A DNA stretch of 64,000 bases from MED-G105 sp038522945 (GTDB taxonomy: Bacteria > Pseudomonadota > Alphaproteobacteria > Caulobacterales > Parvularculaceae): positions 1-64,000 of the forward strand of contig JBCBJV010000001.1 in assembly GCA_038522945.1 (NCBI GenBank). The letters are read 5' to 3'. The position numbers were made by a program, and so were the translations under genes. Numbering within the stretch: the first letter of the stretch is position 1; every line of letters starts with the position of its first letter. Below, one piece after another: positions 9,876-17,687 of this stretch. The notes under the pieces are model-generated. The model searched no databases, had not been told where the DNA came from, and saw only the letters and a list, made by a program, of their open reading frames with translations.

Positions 9876-10052
9876 GCTTGCGGACCACTGCCGTATAAAG
9901 GCCTTGGAGTATAGCCGGAAACCTGTCTGAATTTGATGCGGATCAAATGTTAACCTTTTGATTCCGTTAGAGGGTTTCGTGCTAGGCACAAATTTCGCAA
10001 AAATTGCGCGAAAAGCGCCGCCGGCAAGGTAAGTCGCGTAAAGGATAGCGGG

Positions 10053-10931
10053 ATGACATTTCTCAAGGGCAACGCATCTGACCCATTTGTCTTCGATTAC
10101 GAGGAAACAAAAGAGCTGGGCCTCGACCTGGCATCGCGCTACGCGGACGGCGATCCTTTTCCTCATATTGTCATCGATGATTTCCTGCCCCAGTCGGTCG
10201 CCGACTATGTGATTGCGAACTTTCCTGAGACCCTGAGCGCGGAGCAGGACCGGGAGTTTGACCGCGACCAGGAGCGGCGTAAGAAGAATATCAACCCGGA
10301 TTATATGGAGCCGAAGCTCCGTAGTCTTTTCTATGCGTTCAACTCGCGGCCCTTCATCAAGATGGTGGAAAACATTACCGGGATCAGCGGGCTCATTGGC
10401 GATCCTTACTTTCTGGGGGCGGGCTTTCACGACATCGGTACCGGCGGGCATTTGTCGGTCCATGCGGATTTCAACCTGCACAAACCGATGCACCTGGAGC
10501 GCCGGGTAAACATGCTGATCTACCTCAATCCCGACTGGAAACCGGAGTACGGCGGCCAACTGGAACTCTGGCGCGAGGATATGTCCGAGCGTGTGCAGTC
10601 GATTGTCCCGCTCGCGAATCGTTGCGCAATGTTCACGACGACTGAGACAAGCATGCATGGCAATCCGGAAGTGGTTGCCCATCCAGACGATAAATCCCGC
10701 CGATCGATTGCGCTCTACTACTACACAGCAACTTGGGACGAAAACCGCACCTTCAAGACGACCCAGTTCCGGGTGCGTCCCAACAGCGATGACAAAGTCG
10801 ATTGGCAGGTTCGCTCCAACCAGTTCATGACTGAGTATTTGCCGCCTGTTATTAGCCGCCGCTTGATTCGCCTTGGTCAAAAAATGAATGGCCCAAAAAT
10901 GCATGACCAGAAAATGAATGACCGGCATTAG
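10053..10931 (+). CDS. 2-oxoglutarate/Fe(II)-dependent oxygenase (prolyl 4-hydroxylase-like)
   Basis: This 292-residue protein has a double-stranded beta-helix oxygenase fold: an iron-binding HADF motif (His-x-Asp), a distal His in SMHGNPE, and a 2-oxoglutarate-binding Arg in RRSIALYYYT. The region FPHIVIDDFLP is typical of the prolyl-hydroxylase superfamily. It probably hydroxylates a protein, peptide or small molecule; the substrate is not evident. The C-terminal tail has three degenerate pentapeptides (KMNGP, KMHDQ, KMNDR) encoded by a 15-bp tandem repeat. It interrupts the usual J-protein/cobS adjacency. Confidence 0.82.
   Translation: MTFLKGNASDPFVFDYEETKELGLDLASRYADGDPFPHIVIDDFLPQSVADYVIANFPETLSAEQDREFDRDQERRKKNINPDYMEPKLRSLFYAFNSRPFIKMVENITGISGLIGDPYFLGAGFHDIGTGGHLSVHADFNLHKPMHLERRVNMLIYLNPDWKPEYGGQLELWREDMSERVQSIVPLANRCAMFTTTETSMHGNPEVVAHPDDKSRRSIALYYYTATWDENRTFKTTQFRVRPNSDDKVDWQVRSNQFMTEYLPPVISRRLIRLGQKMNGPKMHDQKMNDRH
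10875..10928 (+). repeat. 15-bp tandem repeat at the 3' end of the oxygenase gene
   Basis: Three consecutive 15-base units (starting at 10875, 10890 and 10905) and a partial fourth follow the pattern GRCC.RAAAATGAAT. They are in frame and encode the Lys-Met-Asn-rich tail of the oxygenase. The period equals five codons, so copy-number changes keep the reading frame. Confidence 0.75.
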
Positions 10932-11094
10932 GGCTGTCACCGGATGCAATTCCAATAAATTGGGCGCATTCGCCACGTAGGTCTGACTGCCCCCTGCCCT
11001 TGCGCCAGCCGCTGCTTTGCAGCAGTGTCCGCGCTTGATTTGAGGGGGCATTCCCTCGGTTTTGCCCATATAGTTTGCGGGAGCATGTGGCTTC

Positions 11095-12084
11095 ATGGCG
11101 GTCATCAGCGACGAAAAATTCCTAGAGCAACCCAGCCGAACAGAGAACGCGCGGGAGCTCTTCAACGTGGACTTCGACATGGACGTGCCCGTCTTCGAGA
11201 CCGCGAATGATTATGTGCCAGCGCGCGATGACACTTACCGATTTGATCCGCACACCACTAAAGCGATCCTCGCGGGCTTTGCCCATAATCGCCGCGTCAT
11301 GGTCCAGGGCTATCACGGCACCGGTAAGTCGACCCACATCGAACAGATCGCCGCGCGCCTCAACTGGCCGGCAATCCGGGTCAACCTCGACAGCCATGTG
11401 AGCCGGATCGATCTGATCGGCAAAGACGCGATCGTCGTTGAAGACGGCAAACAGATCACCGCCTTCAAAGAAGGCATTCTGCCCTGGGCGTTCCAGCGGC
11501 CTGTTGCCCTTGTCTTTGACGAATACGATGCGGGCCGACCCGACGTGATGTTCGTAATCCAGCGGGTCCTGGAAGCGGAAGGTCGATTGACGCTCCTCGA
11601 CCAGAACAAGGTCCTGACCCCGAACCCGTGGTTTCGTCTCTTTGCCACCACCAATACGATTGGTCTTGGTGACACGACCGGCCTCTATCACGGCACCCAG
11701 CAGATCAACCAGGGCCAGATGGACCGTTGGTCGATGGTTGTGACACTGAACTATCTGGAGCACGACGAGGAAGCGGCTATCGTGATGGCCAAGTGCCCAC
11801 TCTATGACAGCGAAGAGGGCCGGGCTGCCATCGACGCCATGGTCCGTGTTGCTGACATGACCCGAAACGCCTTTATCAATGGTGATATCTCCACGGTGAT
11901 GAGCCCGCGGACAGTGATCACCTGGGCCCAGAACGCAGAGATCTTCCAGGATATCGGCTATGCATTCCGTGTGACTTTCCTCAATAAATGCGATGAGCTT
12001 GAGCGCCCGACGGTTGCTGAATTCTACCAGCGTGCGTTTGGCGAAGACCTGCCGGAAGCGGCTTATCAGGTGGAAGTAGCTTAG
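11095..12084 (+). CDS. cobS: cobaltochelatase subunit CobS (AAA+ ATPase)
   Basis: CobS (329 residues) is the AAA+ ATPase that, with CobT, powers cobalt insertion into hydrogenobyrinate a,c-diamide by CobN in aerobic cobalamin synthesis. Walker A (GYHGTGKST, about residue 75) and Walker B (LVFDEYDAG) are intact. The N-terminal sequence with FDMDVPVFE and VPARDDTYRFDP is characteristic of CobS. In most alphaproteobacteria cobT follows directly, but here the next genes are unrelated and on the other strand. No cobalamin riboswitch is visible upstream. Confidence 0.95.
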   Translation: MAVISDEKFLEQPSRTENARELFNVDFDMDVPVFETANDYVPARDDTYRFDPHTTKAILAGFAHNRRVMVQGYHGTGKSTHIEQIAARLNWPAIRVNLDSHVSRIDLIGKDAIVVEDGKQITAFKEGILPWAFQRPVALVFDEYDAGRPDVMFVIQRVLEAEGRLTLLDQNKVLTPNPWFRLFATTNTIGLGDTTGLYHGTQQINQGQMDRWSMVVTLNYLEHDEEAAIVMAKCPLYDSEEGRAAIDAMVRVADMTRNAFINGDISTVMSPRTVITWAQNAEIFQDIGYAFRVTFLNKCDELERPTVAEFYQRAFGEDLPEAAYQVEVA

Positions 12085-12344
12085 CGGCTCTTCAGTTCTT
12101 CCTTCTGAGCGTCTGTTTTCTCTGGCGACCACTGTAGCTGAGAGCGCTGAGCCACTTTCGGTCCGTGGAACGATGCTCCTTGCTTCATGAAGAACAATAT
12201 ACCCCGGTAGTCGCAGGTGTTCGATAAGTTTTACAGGAAGCCGCTGAACGCCCCATGGCGCAAGGCAAAGCGGTATTCGATAGAATTTTTGTCGACGGCC
12301 AAGGCGGGCGAATAGCTCGGGGTTCTTGAGCTTCTAAAGTGAGC

Positions 12345-13166
12345 TTACCTGAATTCCACCACACCGCCGTCGTGGCGTCTGCCCCGACCGTGATTGAAGG
12401 TAATCTTGTTTGTTGGCGCGAGGGTGCTGGCGTCATCTATCGGCTGCAACACAAGTGCCCCTGCCGCGGTATCATAAAAGACCTTGGCGATATGTGGGTG
12501 GGGTTCCATGAGCGGTGGATTGGCAAAGTGGTCCTGTTCGGCGAGGAACTGGATCATGACCGGGCGCAACGTCGCTGCGGTCTCGATATGCGGCACACGG
12601 ATATCTTTCAATCCCGTGTATACTGGATCCGGTATCACGACGTCGGCGCATTCCGCAGCGGTCATCGCCGTTCCGGCTGACTTGTAATCACTCGACCCAA
12701 ATGGAGAAGCCTGTCCGCCGTTGTTCGGGCCGATCCAGCCCGCGGTACACACAAGACCGTCCCCACCCGCGCCAATTTCGAGGACCACATAGCTTTCACC
12801 ATACGCGACTGCCAAATCATTCGCATTAGTGTTCATAACCGGCAGAAGCACCGTTGAAAAATTCCGCATGCCGGCACCGGCCGAGGGGGCGATATTACCG
12901 CTAATCTGCACACTGATTGGCCATCCGCCCGGGCCGGTCATAATGCCGGCAGCGGCCAACAGGTTTGGGACGCTGGGCGCAGTGTCAAACGACCCAGCCA
13001 GGGAAAAGCTGGAAAAATTCCGCCCTGCAACAGAGCCGCTTGCGGCCCATTCTCCCTGAACGCTATATTCCTGCCCGTATATCGTCATGGCACCGGACAG
13101 GTTACCGCTACCATCTGCACTCACCACCATCGAGATGGTGCCATCAACGCTTGCCAAATTCCACAT
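12345..13166 (-). CDS. hypothetical protein, larger member of a tandem paralogue pair
   Basis: This 273-residue protein is of unknown family. Residues 1-90 are rich in Gly, Ser and alternating hydrophobics (SGAMTIYGQEYSVQGEW, GSVAGRNFSS), suggesting a small beta-sheet domain. The same domain recurs in the next upstream gene. Residues about 110-273 are unrelated to it and contain few landmarks (GDGLVCTAGWIG, TAAECADV). There is no signal peptide or membrane segment. The ATG at 13166 has GGGGAGG five bases before it. An avidin- or lipocalin-like barrel is conceivable for the first domain, but this is only a resemblance in pattern. Confidence 0.7.
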   Translation of the reverse strand: MWNLASVDGTISMVVSADGSGNLSGAMTIYGQEYSVQGEWAASGSVAGRNFSSFSLAGSFDTAPSVPNLLAAAGIMTGPGGWPISVQISGNIAPSAGAGMRNFSTVLLPVMNTNANDLAVAYGESYVVLEIGAGGDGLVCTAGWIGPNNGGQASPFGSSDYKSAGTAMTAAECADVVIPDPVYTGLKDIRVPHIETAATLRPVMIQFLAEQDHFANPPLMEPHPHIAKVFYDTAAGALVLQPIDDASTLAPTNKITFNHGRGRRHDGGVVEFR

Positions 13167-13262
13167 AGTGTCCTCCCCATCGATCTTGTCGATTAACCGG
13201 TTCTACCGGAGAAATAAAATTAAACGGGACCAACCCGTGTCCGTTGCGCCCTCCCCTAAAAC

Positions 13263-13616
13263 TCAAGCAGGGGAAAGCTGACTCAGTTTCGAAACCAGCG
13301 CACCGGTGTTTGAGGATGCGGTATAGACCCCGACCGACATCCCGGTAATGTTAGGATTGCCGTTGTTGAAGCTGATCTGGCCGGAGAGCGCTACGAATAC
13401 CGGCGCGCCTGGCGCGTTGGGAGAAGCAGCGCTACCGCGAAGATTGATATTCGAAACATTCCGTCCGGGGAGCGATCCGTCTGCTGTCCACAGCCCCGAT
13501 ACACTGAAATTCAGCCCGTCAACCGTCAAGGTTCCGGAAACAGCGCCATTGCTACTGTTTTCGTTCACGTCAAGATGAATACCATCCGCCGCATTTCCTA
13601 AGACCCAATGGGCCAT
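13263..13616 (-). CDS. hypothetical protein, smaller member of a tandem paralogue pair
   Basis: This 117-residue protein aligns over its first 58 or so positions with the N-terminal domain of the following gene: shared Trp, SG.(T/M)T..G, SV.G.W.A.GS..GRN.S and L.GS. I count 24 identities in a hand alignment. It is essentially that domain alone. A GGGGAG seven bases before the ATG at 13616 fixes the start; an in-frame ATG five codons upstream overlaps this ribosome-binding site. The two genes lie 96 bases apart on the same strand and look like a duplication. Function is unknown. Confidence 0.68.
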   Translation of the reverse strand: MAHWVLGNAADGIHLDVNENSSNGAVSGTLTVDGLNFSVSGLWTADGSLPGRNVSNINLRGSAASPNAPGAPVFVALSGQISFNNGNPNITGMSVGVYTASSNTGALVSKLSQLSPA

Positions 13617-13745
13617 GTCATGTCTCCCCATTTAAAGCGTATACGAAGTTTTGACAGTCTCACGAAGAACATCGATTTACAATACCGGACTGAAAAACAA
13701 TTATCCCCTTCCAAACAATGGATTTGGGCGCGAGGCATACCTCTG

Positions 13746-15863
13746 TCAGATTGACTGTGCACAGGCTGTCAACTGCACAGCGGCATCCGGATTATTTTGC
13801 GCCAATCGAGCCTCAAGTTCACGGCGTAGTCTTTGGCTTCGAAAATCCAAAGGGAAAACGTCGCCAAGTGGCCGTTTCAGAATTGCGAGGCTCGTTTCCC
13901 AAGCTGCCATAGCCTTATCGGCCAAACCATCCATCATCAGACTGTCGCCCCGCAAGAGCTGGGTTTCTGCTGCAACTTGCGCCAGCCTGAGGTTTTTTGG
14001 ATTGCTCCGGGAAAGGTTGATTAGCCTTTCAGACTCCCCATCAAGATTGTTTAACGCTGCAGCACAACGTGTGAGGTCCGTTTCGAGGCCTGCGGAAATG
14101 CGGCGCTGCAGCAGCATTGTCTTGCCCTTCATGACCCCGGACCAATCAACTCGGTCGGCGTCGACCGCTTCCAGCTTGCCGATAAGCAATTGCGCGTCCT
14201 TGATAATGCCACTTGCACGCTCGAAGTCTTCCGACGCGAGCGCAATTTCACCGGCCACGAGTTTCGCTTCCAGGAGAGCCAACACGTTGCCGGTATGCGC
14301 AGGGTCTTCTTGAACAAGTTGCTCCAGCCCATGAACCGCTGACGTGATGACCAAGAGCGCGTCTTTGCTTAAGCCATCAAAATACAAGATTTCGGCACGG
14401 ATTATTTTATTCAGCGCAAGTCTTCGGCGCGCTGCAATATATTTTGGGTTGTTGGAAAGGATCGTCTGTACATGTTCGAATTCTTCTTGATTGTTTTGTT
14501 TTGCACGCTCTGTTTCAAGTATATTAAGGTTTGCCTTGCTTAACCATTGCAAAATAACAGCTAGGTCATAATGCGCCTGCCGTTTGCTATGGGCATGTTC
14601 AATGGCTGCGCGTTTGACCGCAACGGCTTGCTCGAGCATCGGGATAGCCTCGGAAAAATCGTTATTCTTGAACTGCATCACACCGATATTCGCAAGAAGC
14701 ACACCTTGTTCTGCTTCCCACTCGACGTTCTCCGGTTCGACTGATTGAAGCTCTTCGGCAACGATCAGGGCTTGCCGAAACCTGGTTTCGGCACCGTCGA
14801 TGTCGTCGACCTCGAAGGCAAGACTCCCCAACCCGCGAAGGACAAGCAGGTGCGTATGCAGATGTTCCGGGTCTTGCGGGTGTCGCTCAATCAATTCTTG
14901 TGAGGCCACCAATGACTGACGCGCCAAGTCCGACGAAACATCAATGTTTCCCAAATCCTGTTCGATGCTCGACAACAAATCCAGGACCCGCACACGACGC
15001 GAAAGAGCTTCATCGTCCATCTCCAGATCCATTTGGACCTGATAGTACTCCCGGGCACGCGTCGCCATATCGCCGAGGACCTTCAGTTGTACCTCCTGCT
15101 GAAGGGTCTCTGTTAAGTCACCGATCATGTATTCAACCAGGCCTTCGGCCTGGTCGCGTTGGGTTTCGGCCTGAGCCTGCATCGCAACCGCATGGTCCCG
15201 CTGGTCCATCGCCACCCAGGCGAGCGCCGTCATGGAAGCAGAGACCGCCCCCATCCCGGCCATGGCCCAGCGACGACGAATGGCCCGGCGGCGATCGTCG
15301 CGTTTGACGAGATCATCGAGCCCGACACCGAGCAGCGCCGCGGCTATCTTCAGTTTGGCAAGGCGCTTGCCGTCACCTTCCTTGCGCGCATCGGCGGCAA
15401 GGGGCGGATCTTCCAGGTGATCTGTTGGCTGAAGATTTTCATCGACCGTATAAAGTAGTGTTGCCGGAAAACACTCCTCGCCGGCCCCATTCGGTGAGAG
15501 CGACGCACCGGGCTCCCCTTCGACCACCAGTGCGAGCACCTTGCCCCTGGGTTTATGGGTTTTGAACCAGGCAACCTCGCGGTTGACCCATTTCGATTTT
15601 GCCGACCGCGGCGAACAGACGACGATCAAAAAATCGGACGCCCCCATGGCCGCCTCAATGGCCTCGCCAATACCCCCACCGGCTGCTTCCTCTTCCCGGT
15701 CTTTGAAGATTGGGTGCAGCCCGCGCGGCACGGGTCCGAGAGGCGTTTCCCGGCCCACCAGTGCCGCTGGTGTACGGTAGAGTTCCAGCGAACGATGCAA
15801 CCAGTCTCCCCAGGCCTTATCGGCCCAGCTATAGCTGATAAAGGCCCTGTAGCGGCGCTGCAT
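13746..15863 (-). CDS. TIR domain-transmembrane-TPR protein
   Basis: This 705-residue protein has an N-terminal TIR domain (residues about 4-130: FISYSWADKAWGDWL, DFLIVVCSPRSAKS, then WVNREVAWF with Glu96 where NAD-cleaving TIR domains keep their catalytic Glu). A charged linker, one membrane helix (about 200-219), a short coiled coil, and a long TPR-like helical array (about 285-680) follow. The TIR side would be cytoplasmic and the TPR array on the other side of the membrane. Related proteins occur in many alpha- and gammaproteobacteria; defence or signalling roles are inferred, not shown. GGAG precedes the ATG at 15863. Confidence 0.85.
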   Translation of the reverse strand: MQRRYRAFISYSWADKAWGDWLHRSLELYRTPAALVGRETPLGPVPRGLHPIFKDREEEAAGGGIGEAIEAAMGASDFLIVVCSPRSAKSKWVNREVAWFKTHKPRGKVLALVVEGEPGASLSPNGAGEECFPATLLYTVDENLQPTDHLEDPPLAADARKEGDGKRLAKLKIAAALLGVGLDDLVKRDDRRRAIRRRWAMAGMGAVSASMTALAWVAMDQRDHAVAMQAQAETQRDQAEGLVEYMIGDLTETLQQEVQLKVLGDMATRAREYYQVQMDLEMDDEALSRRVRVLDLLSSIEQDLGNIDVSSDLARQSLVASQELIERHPQDPEHLHTHLLVLRGLGSLAFEVDDIDGAETRFRQALIVAEELQSVEPENVEWEAEQGVLLANIGVMQFKNNDFSEAIPMLEQAVAVKRAAIEHAHSKRQAHYDLAVILQWLSKANLNILETERAKQNNQEEFEHVQTILSNNPKYIAARRRLALNKIIRAEILYFDGLSKDALLVITSAVHGLEQLVQEDPAHTGNVLALLEAKLVAGEIALASEDFERASGIIKDAQLLIGKLEAVDADRVDWSGVMKGKTMLLQRRISAGLETDLTRCAAALNNLDGESERLINLSRSNPKNLRLAQVAAETQLLRGDSLMMDGLADKAMAAWETSLAILKRPLGDVFPLDFRSQRLRRELEARLAQNNPDAAVQLTACAQSI

Positions 15864-16021
15864 TGACGCTCCGTTTCACAAGAAGCTGTTTTGTTGCCGA
15901 AGGCGTTACCCCGAAACGCGAAGCACGTGCGGCCCTCTCCCAGTCTGGAATTACCACGACCGCGCTATCGGACGCAAACTGGCCACCCAGTCGTATGCCT
16001 TATTAATCCCATTACGCGCGT

Positions 16022-17584
16022 TTACTGCGACGGCAGCTGGTACTCCACGCTGGCGAGCGGCCCCAGCGGCCAACCCATATAGATCCACAGAAACGTGAGC
16101 GTGAGGCCGGAGATCATCAGCCAGATCGAATACGGCAGCATCATTGCGGTCAAACTGCCGAGACCGAACTCCTTGTTGTAGCGCTGGCAGAACGTCAGGA
16201 TCAGCGGGAAGTAAACCATCAGTGGTGTGATGATATTGGTCGCACTGTCGCCCACCCGATAGGCGGCGGTTGTCGCTTCCGGGCTCACATTGAGCAGCAT
16301 CAGCATCGGCACCATGACCGGTGCCAACAACGCCCATTTCGCACTTGCGGAGCCAACAAAGAGGTTCACAAGCCCCGTCAGCAAGACCATTGTTGCAAGC
16401 AGCATCGGCGTTGAAAGCTCCGCAGACTGAATGGCGGCAGCGCCTTTGATGGCAAAGATGAGCCCCAGGTTCGACCAGTTGAACATAGCAACAAAATGCG
16501 CGGCGAAGAACGCCAGCACGAGATAATAGGCCAGGTCCCCCATGGCCTCGCTCATCATGCGGACCACGTCGCGATGGTCTTTGACGGTGCCGACGGCTGA
16601 TCCATAAGCCCACCCCGCGGCGAGGAAAAGAACGAAGAACGCTGCCACGAGCGAGCGGAAAAAAGGCGACAAACGCCCTGGCCCCTCGGCGGTTTCATCA
16701 ATCAGCGGCGTTCCCGGGCCGACGGTGAAAACGGTCCATGCGGCAATGACCAAAAGCCCCGCAATCCCTGCATTGCGCAAGCCTTTGCGTTCTGCGTCCG
16801 TTATCGGACGGTCTTCGTTTTGCCCTTCAAAATCACTGCCCGGTTCCGGTGTGAATTTTCCAAGGCGCCGCTCAATGATCACGTCCGTCACAAACCAAAT
16901 CACTGGCAGGAAGACAAAGGTCATTACCGCGATAAAATACCAGTTGCCCGCAATGTTGGCATCCCATCCGGGTTCCAGCGCTTCCGCAGCGGCCTCGGTG
17001 ATCCCAAAGAGAAGCGCATCAAGCTGCCCTGGCAGTAAGTTTGCCGAAAAGCCTCCGGAGACGCCAGCGAATGCTGCGCCGATGCCGGCAATGGGATGCC
17101 GTCCAGCCGCCACATAAAGAACCCCTGCTAGCGGGATCAGTACCACATAAGCAGCATCGGCAGCCAGATTGCCGATCATGGCAACCAGCGCGACCATCGG
17201 TGTGAGGAGGAATGTCGGTGCGTTCCGAACGGCTGCGCGCATGGCCGTGCCGAATAGGCCAACTCGTTCGGCAACCCCGGCGCCGAGCATCACCACCAGC
17301 ACATACCCAAGCGGATGGAAGTGGGTGAAGGTCTTCGGCATATCCACCCAGAGTTTCTGGATATTGTCCGCAGCCAGAAGACTTGTAGCACTGATGATTT
17401 TCGCCGATCCGTCGTCAAGCTTCTGGGTTGGGTGTTCTGCCGACACGCCCATCAGCGCCATGACGACGCTGACGATCACCAGCACAACAATCAGATAAAG
17501 GAAAATAAAGGCCGGGTCTGGGAGGCGGTTCCCTGTCCGTTCGATCCAGCCAAGAATGCCTTTTTGGGTGCCTGCGGTTGCCAT
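16022..17584 (-). CDS. AbgT-family transporter
   Basis: This 520-residue membrane protein of the AbgT family (aminobenzoyl-glutamate transporter / MtrF-like efflux) has about a dozen hydrophobic segments. Its N-terminus GWIERTGNRLPDPAFIFLYL is characteristic, as is GNLAADAAYVVLIPL. Members either import p-aminobenzoyl-glutamate or export sulfonamide-type antimetabolites; the sequence alone does not decide. The frame is open further upstream, but the ATG at 17584 gives the usual family length. The S41 peptidase gene lies 103 bases upstream on the same strand, so peptide turnover and transport may be linked. Confidence 0.9.
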   Translation of the reverse strand: MATAGTQKGILGWIERTGNRLPDPAFIFLYLIVVLVIVSVVMALMGVSAEHPTQKLDDGSAKIISATSLLAADNIQKLWVDMPKTFTHFHPLGYVLVVMLGAGVAERVGLFGTAMRAAVRNAPTFLLTPMVALVAMIGNLAADAAYVVLIPLAGVLYVAAGRHPIAGIGAAFAGVSGGFSANLLPGQLDALLFGITEAAAEALEPGWDANIAGNWYFIAVMTFVFLPVIWFVTDVIIERRLGKFTPEPGSDFEGQNEDRPITDAERKGLRNAGIAGLLVIAAWTVFTVGPGTPLIDETAEGPGRLSPFFRSLVAAFFVLFLAAGWAYGSAVGTVKDHRDVVRMMSEAMGDLAYYLVLAFFAAHFVAMFNWSNLGLIFAIKGAAAIQSAELSTPMLLATMVLLTGLVNLFVGSASAKWALLAPVMVPMLMLLNVSPEATTAAYRVGDSATNIITPLMVYFPLILTFCQRYNKEFGLGSLTAMMLPYSIWLMISGLTLTFLWIYMGWPLGPLASVEYQLPSQ

Positions 17585-17687
17585 TGTGTTCTTATTCCCC
17601 TGTTGGACACCCGAACGGACCTCGGGCCATTTTGGGGAAGATTGCATGGCTTTGAGCCATCAATCAACGATGGCGAGGCTGAGCCAC

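Noticed and set aside
9300..11180. A 626-codon open frame on the minus strand
   Set aside because: It runs antisense through the J-domain and oxygenase genes and shows no domain. It is a by-product of codon bias in the real genes.
11122..12132. A 336-codon minus-strand frame
   Set aside because: It is fully antisense to cobS, whose motifs are unambiguous.
12185..12436. An 83-codon minus-strand frame after cobS
   Set aside because: It overlaps the end of the paralogue gene in another frame, with no ribosome-binding site or domain.
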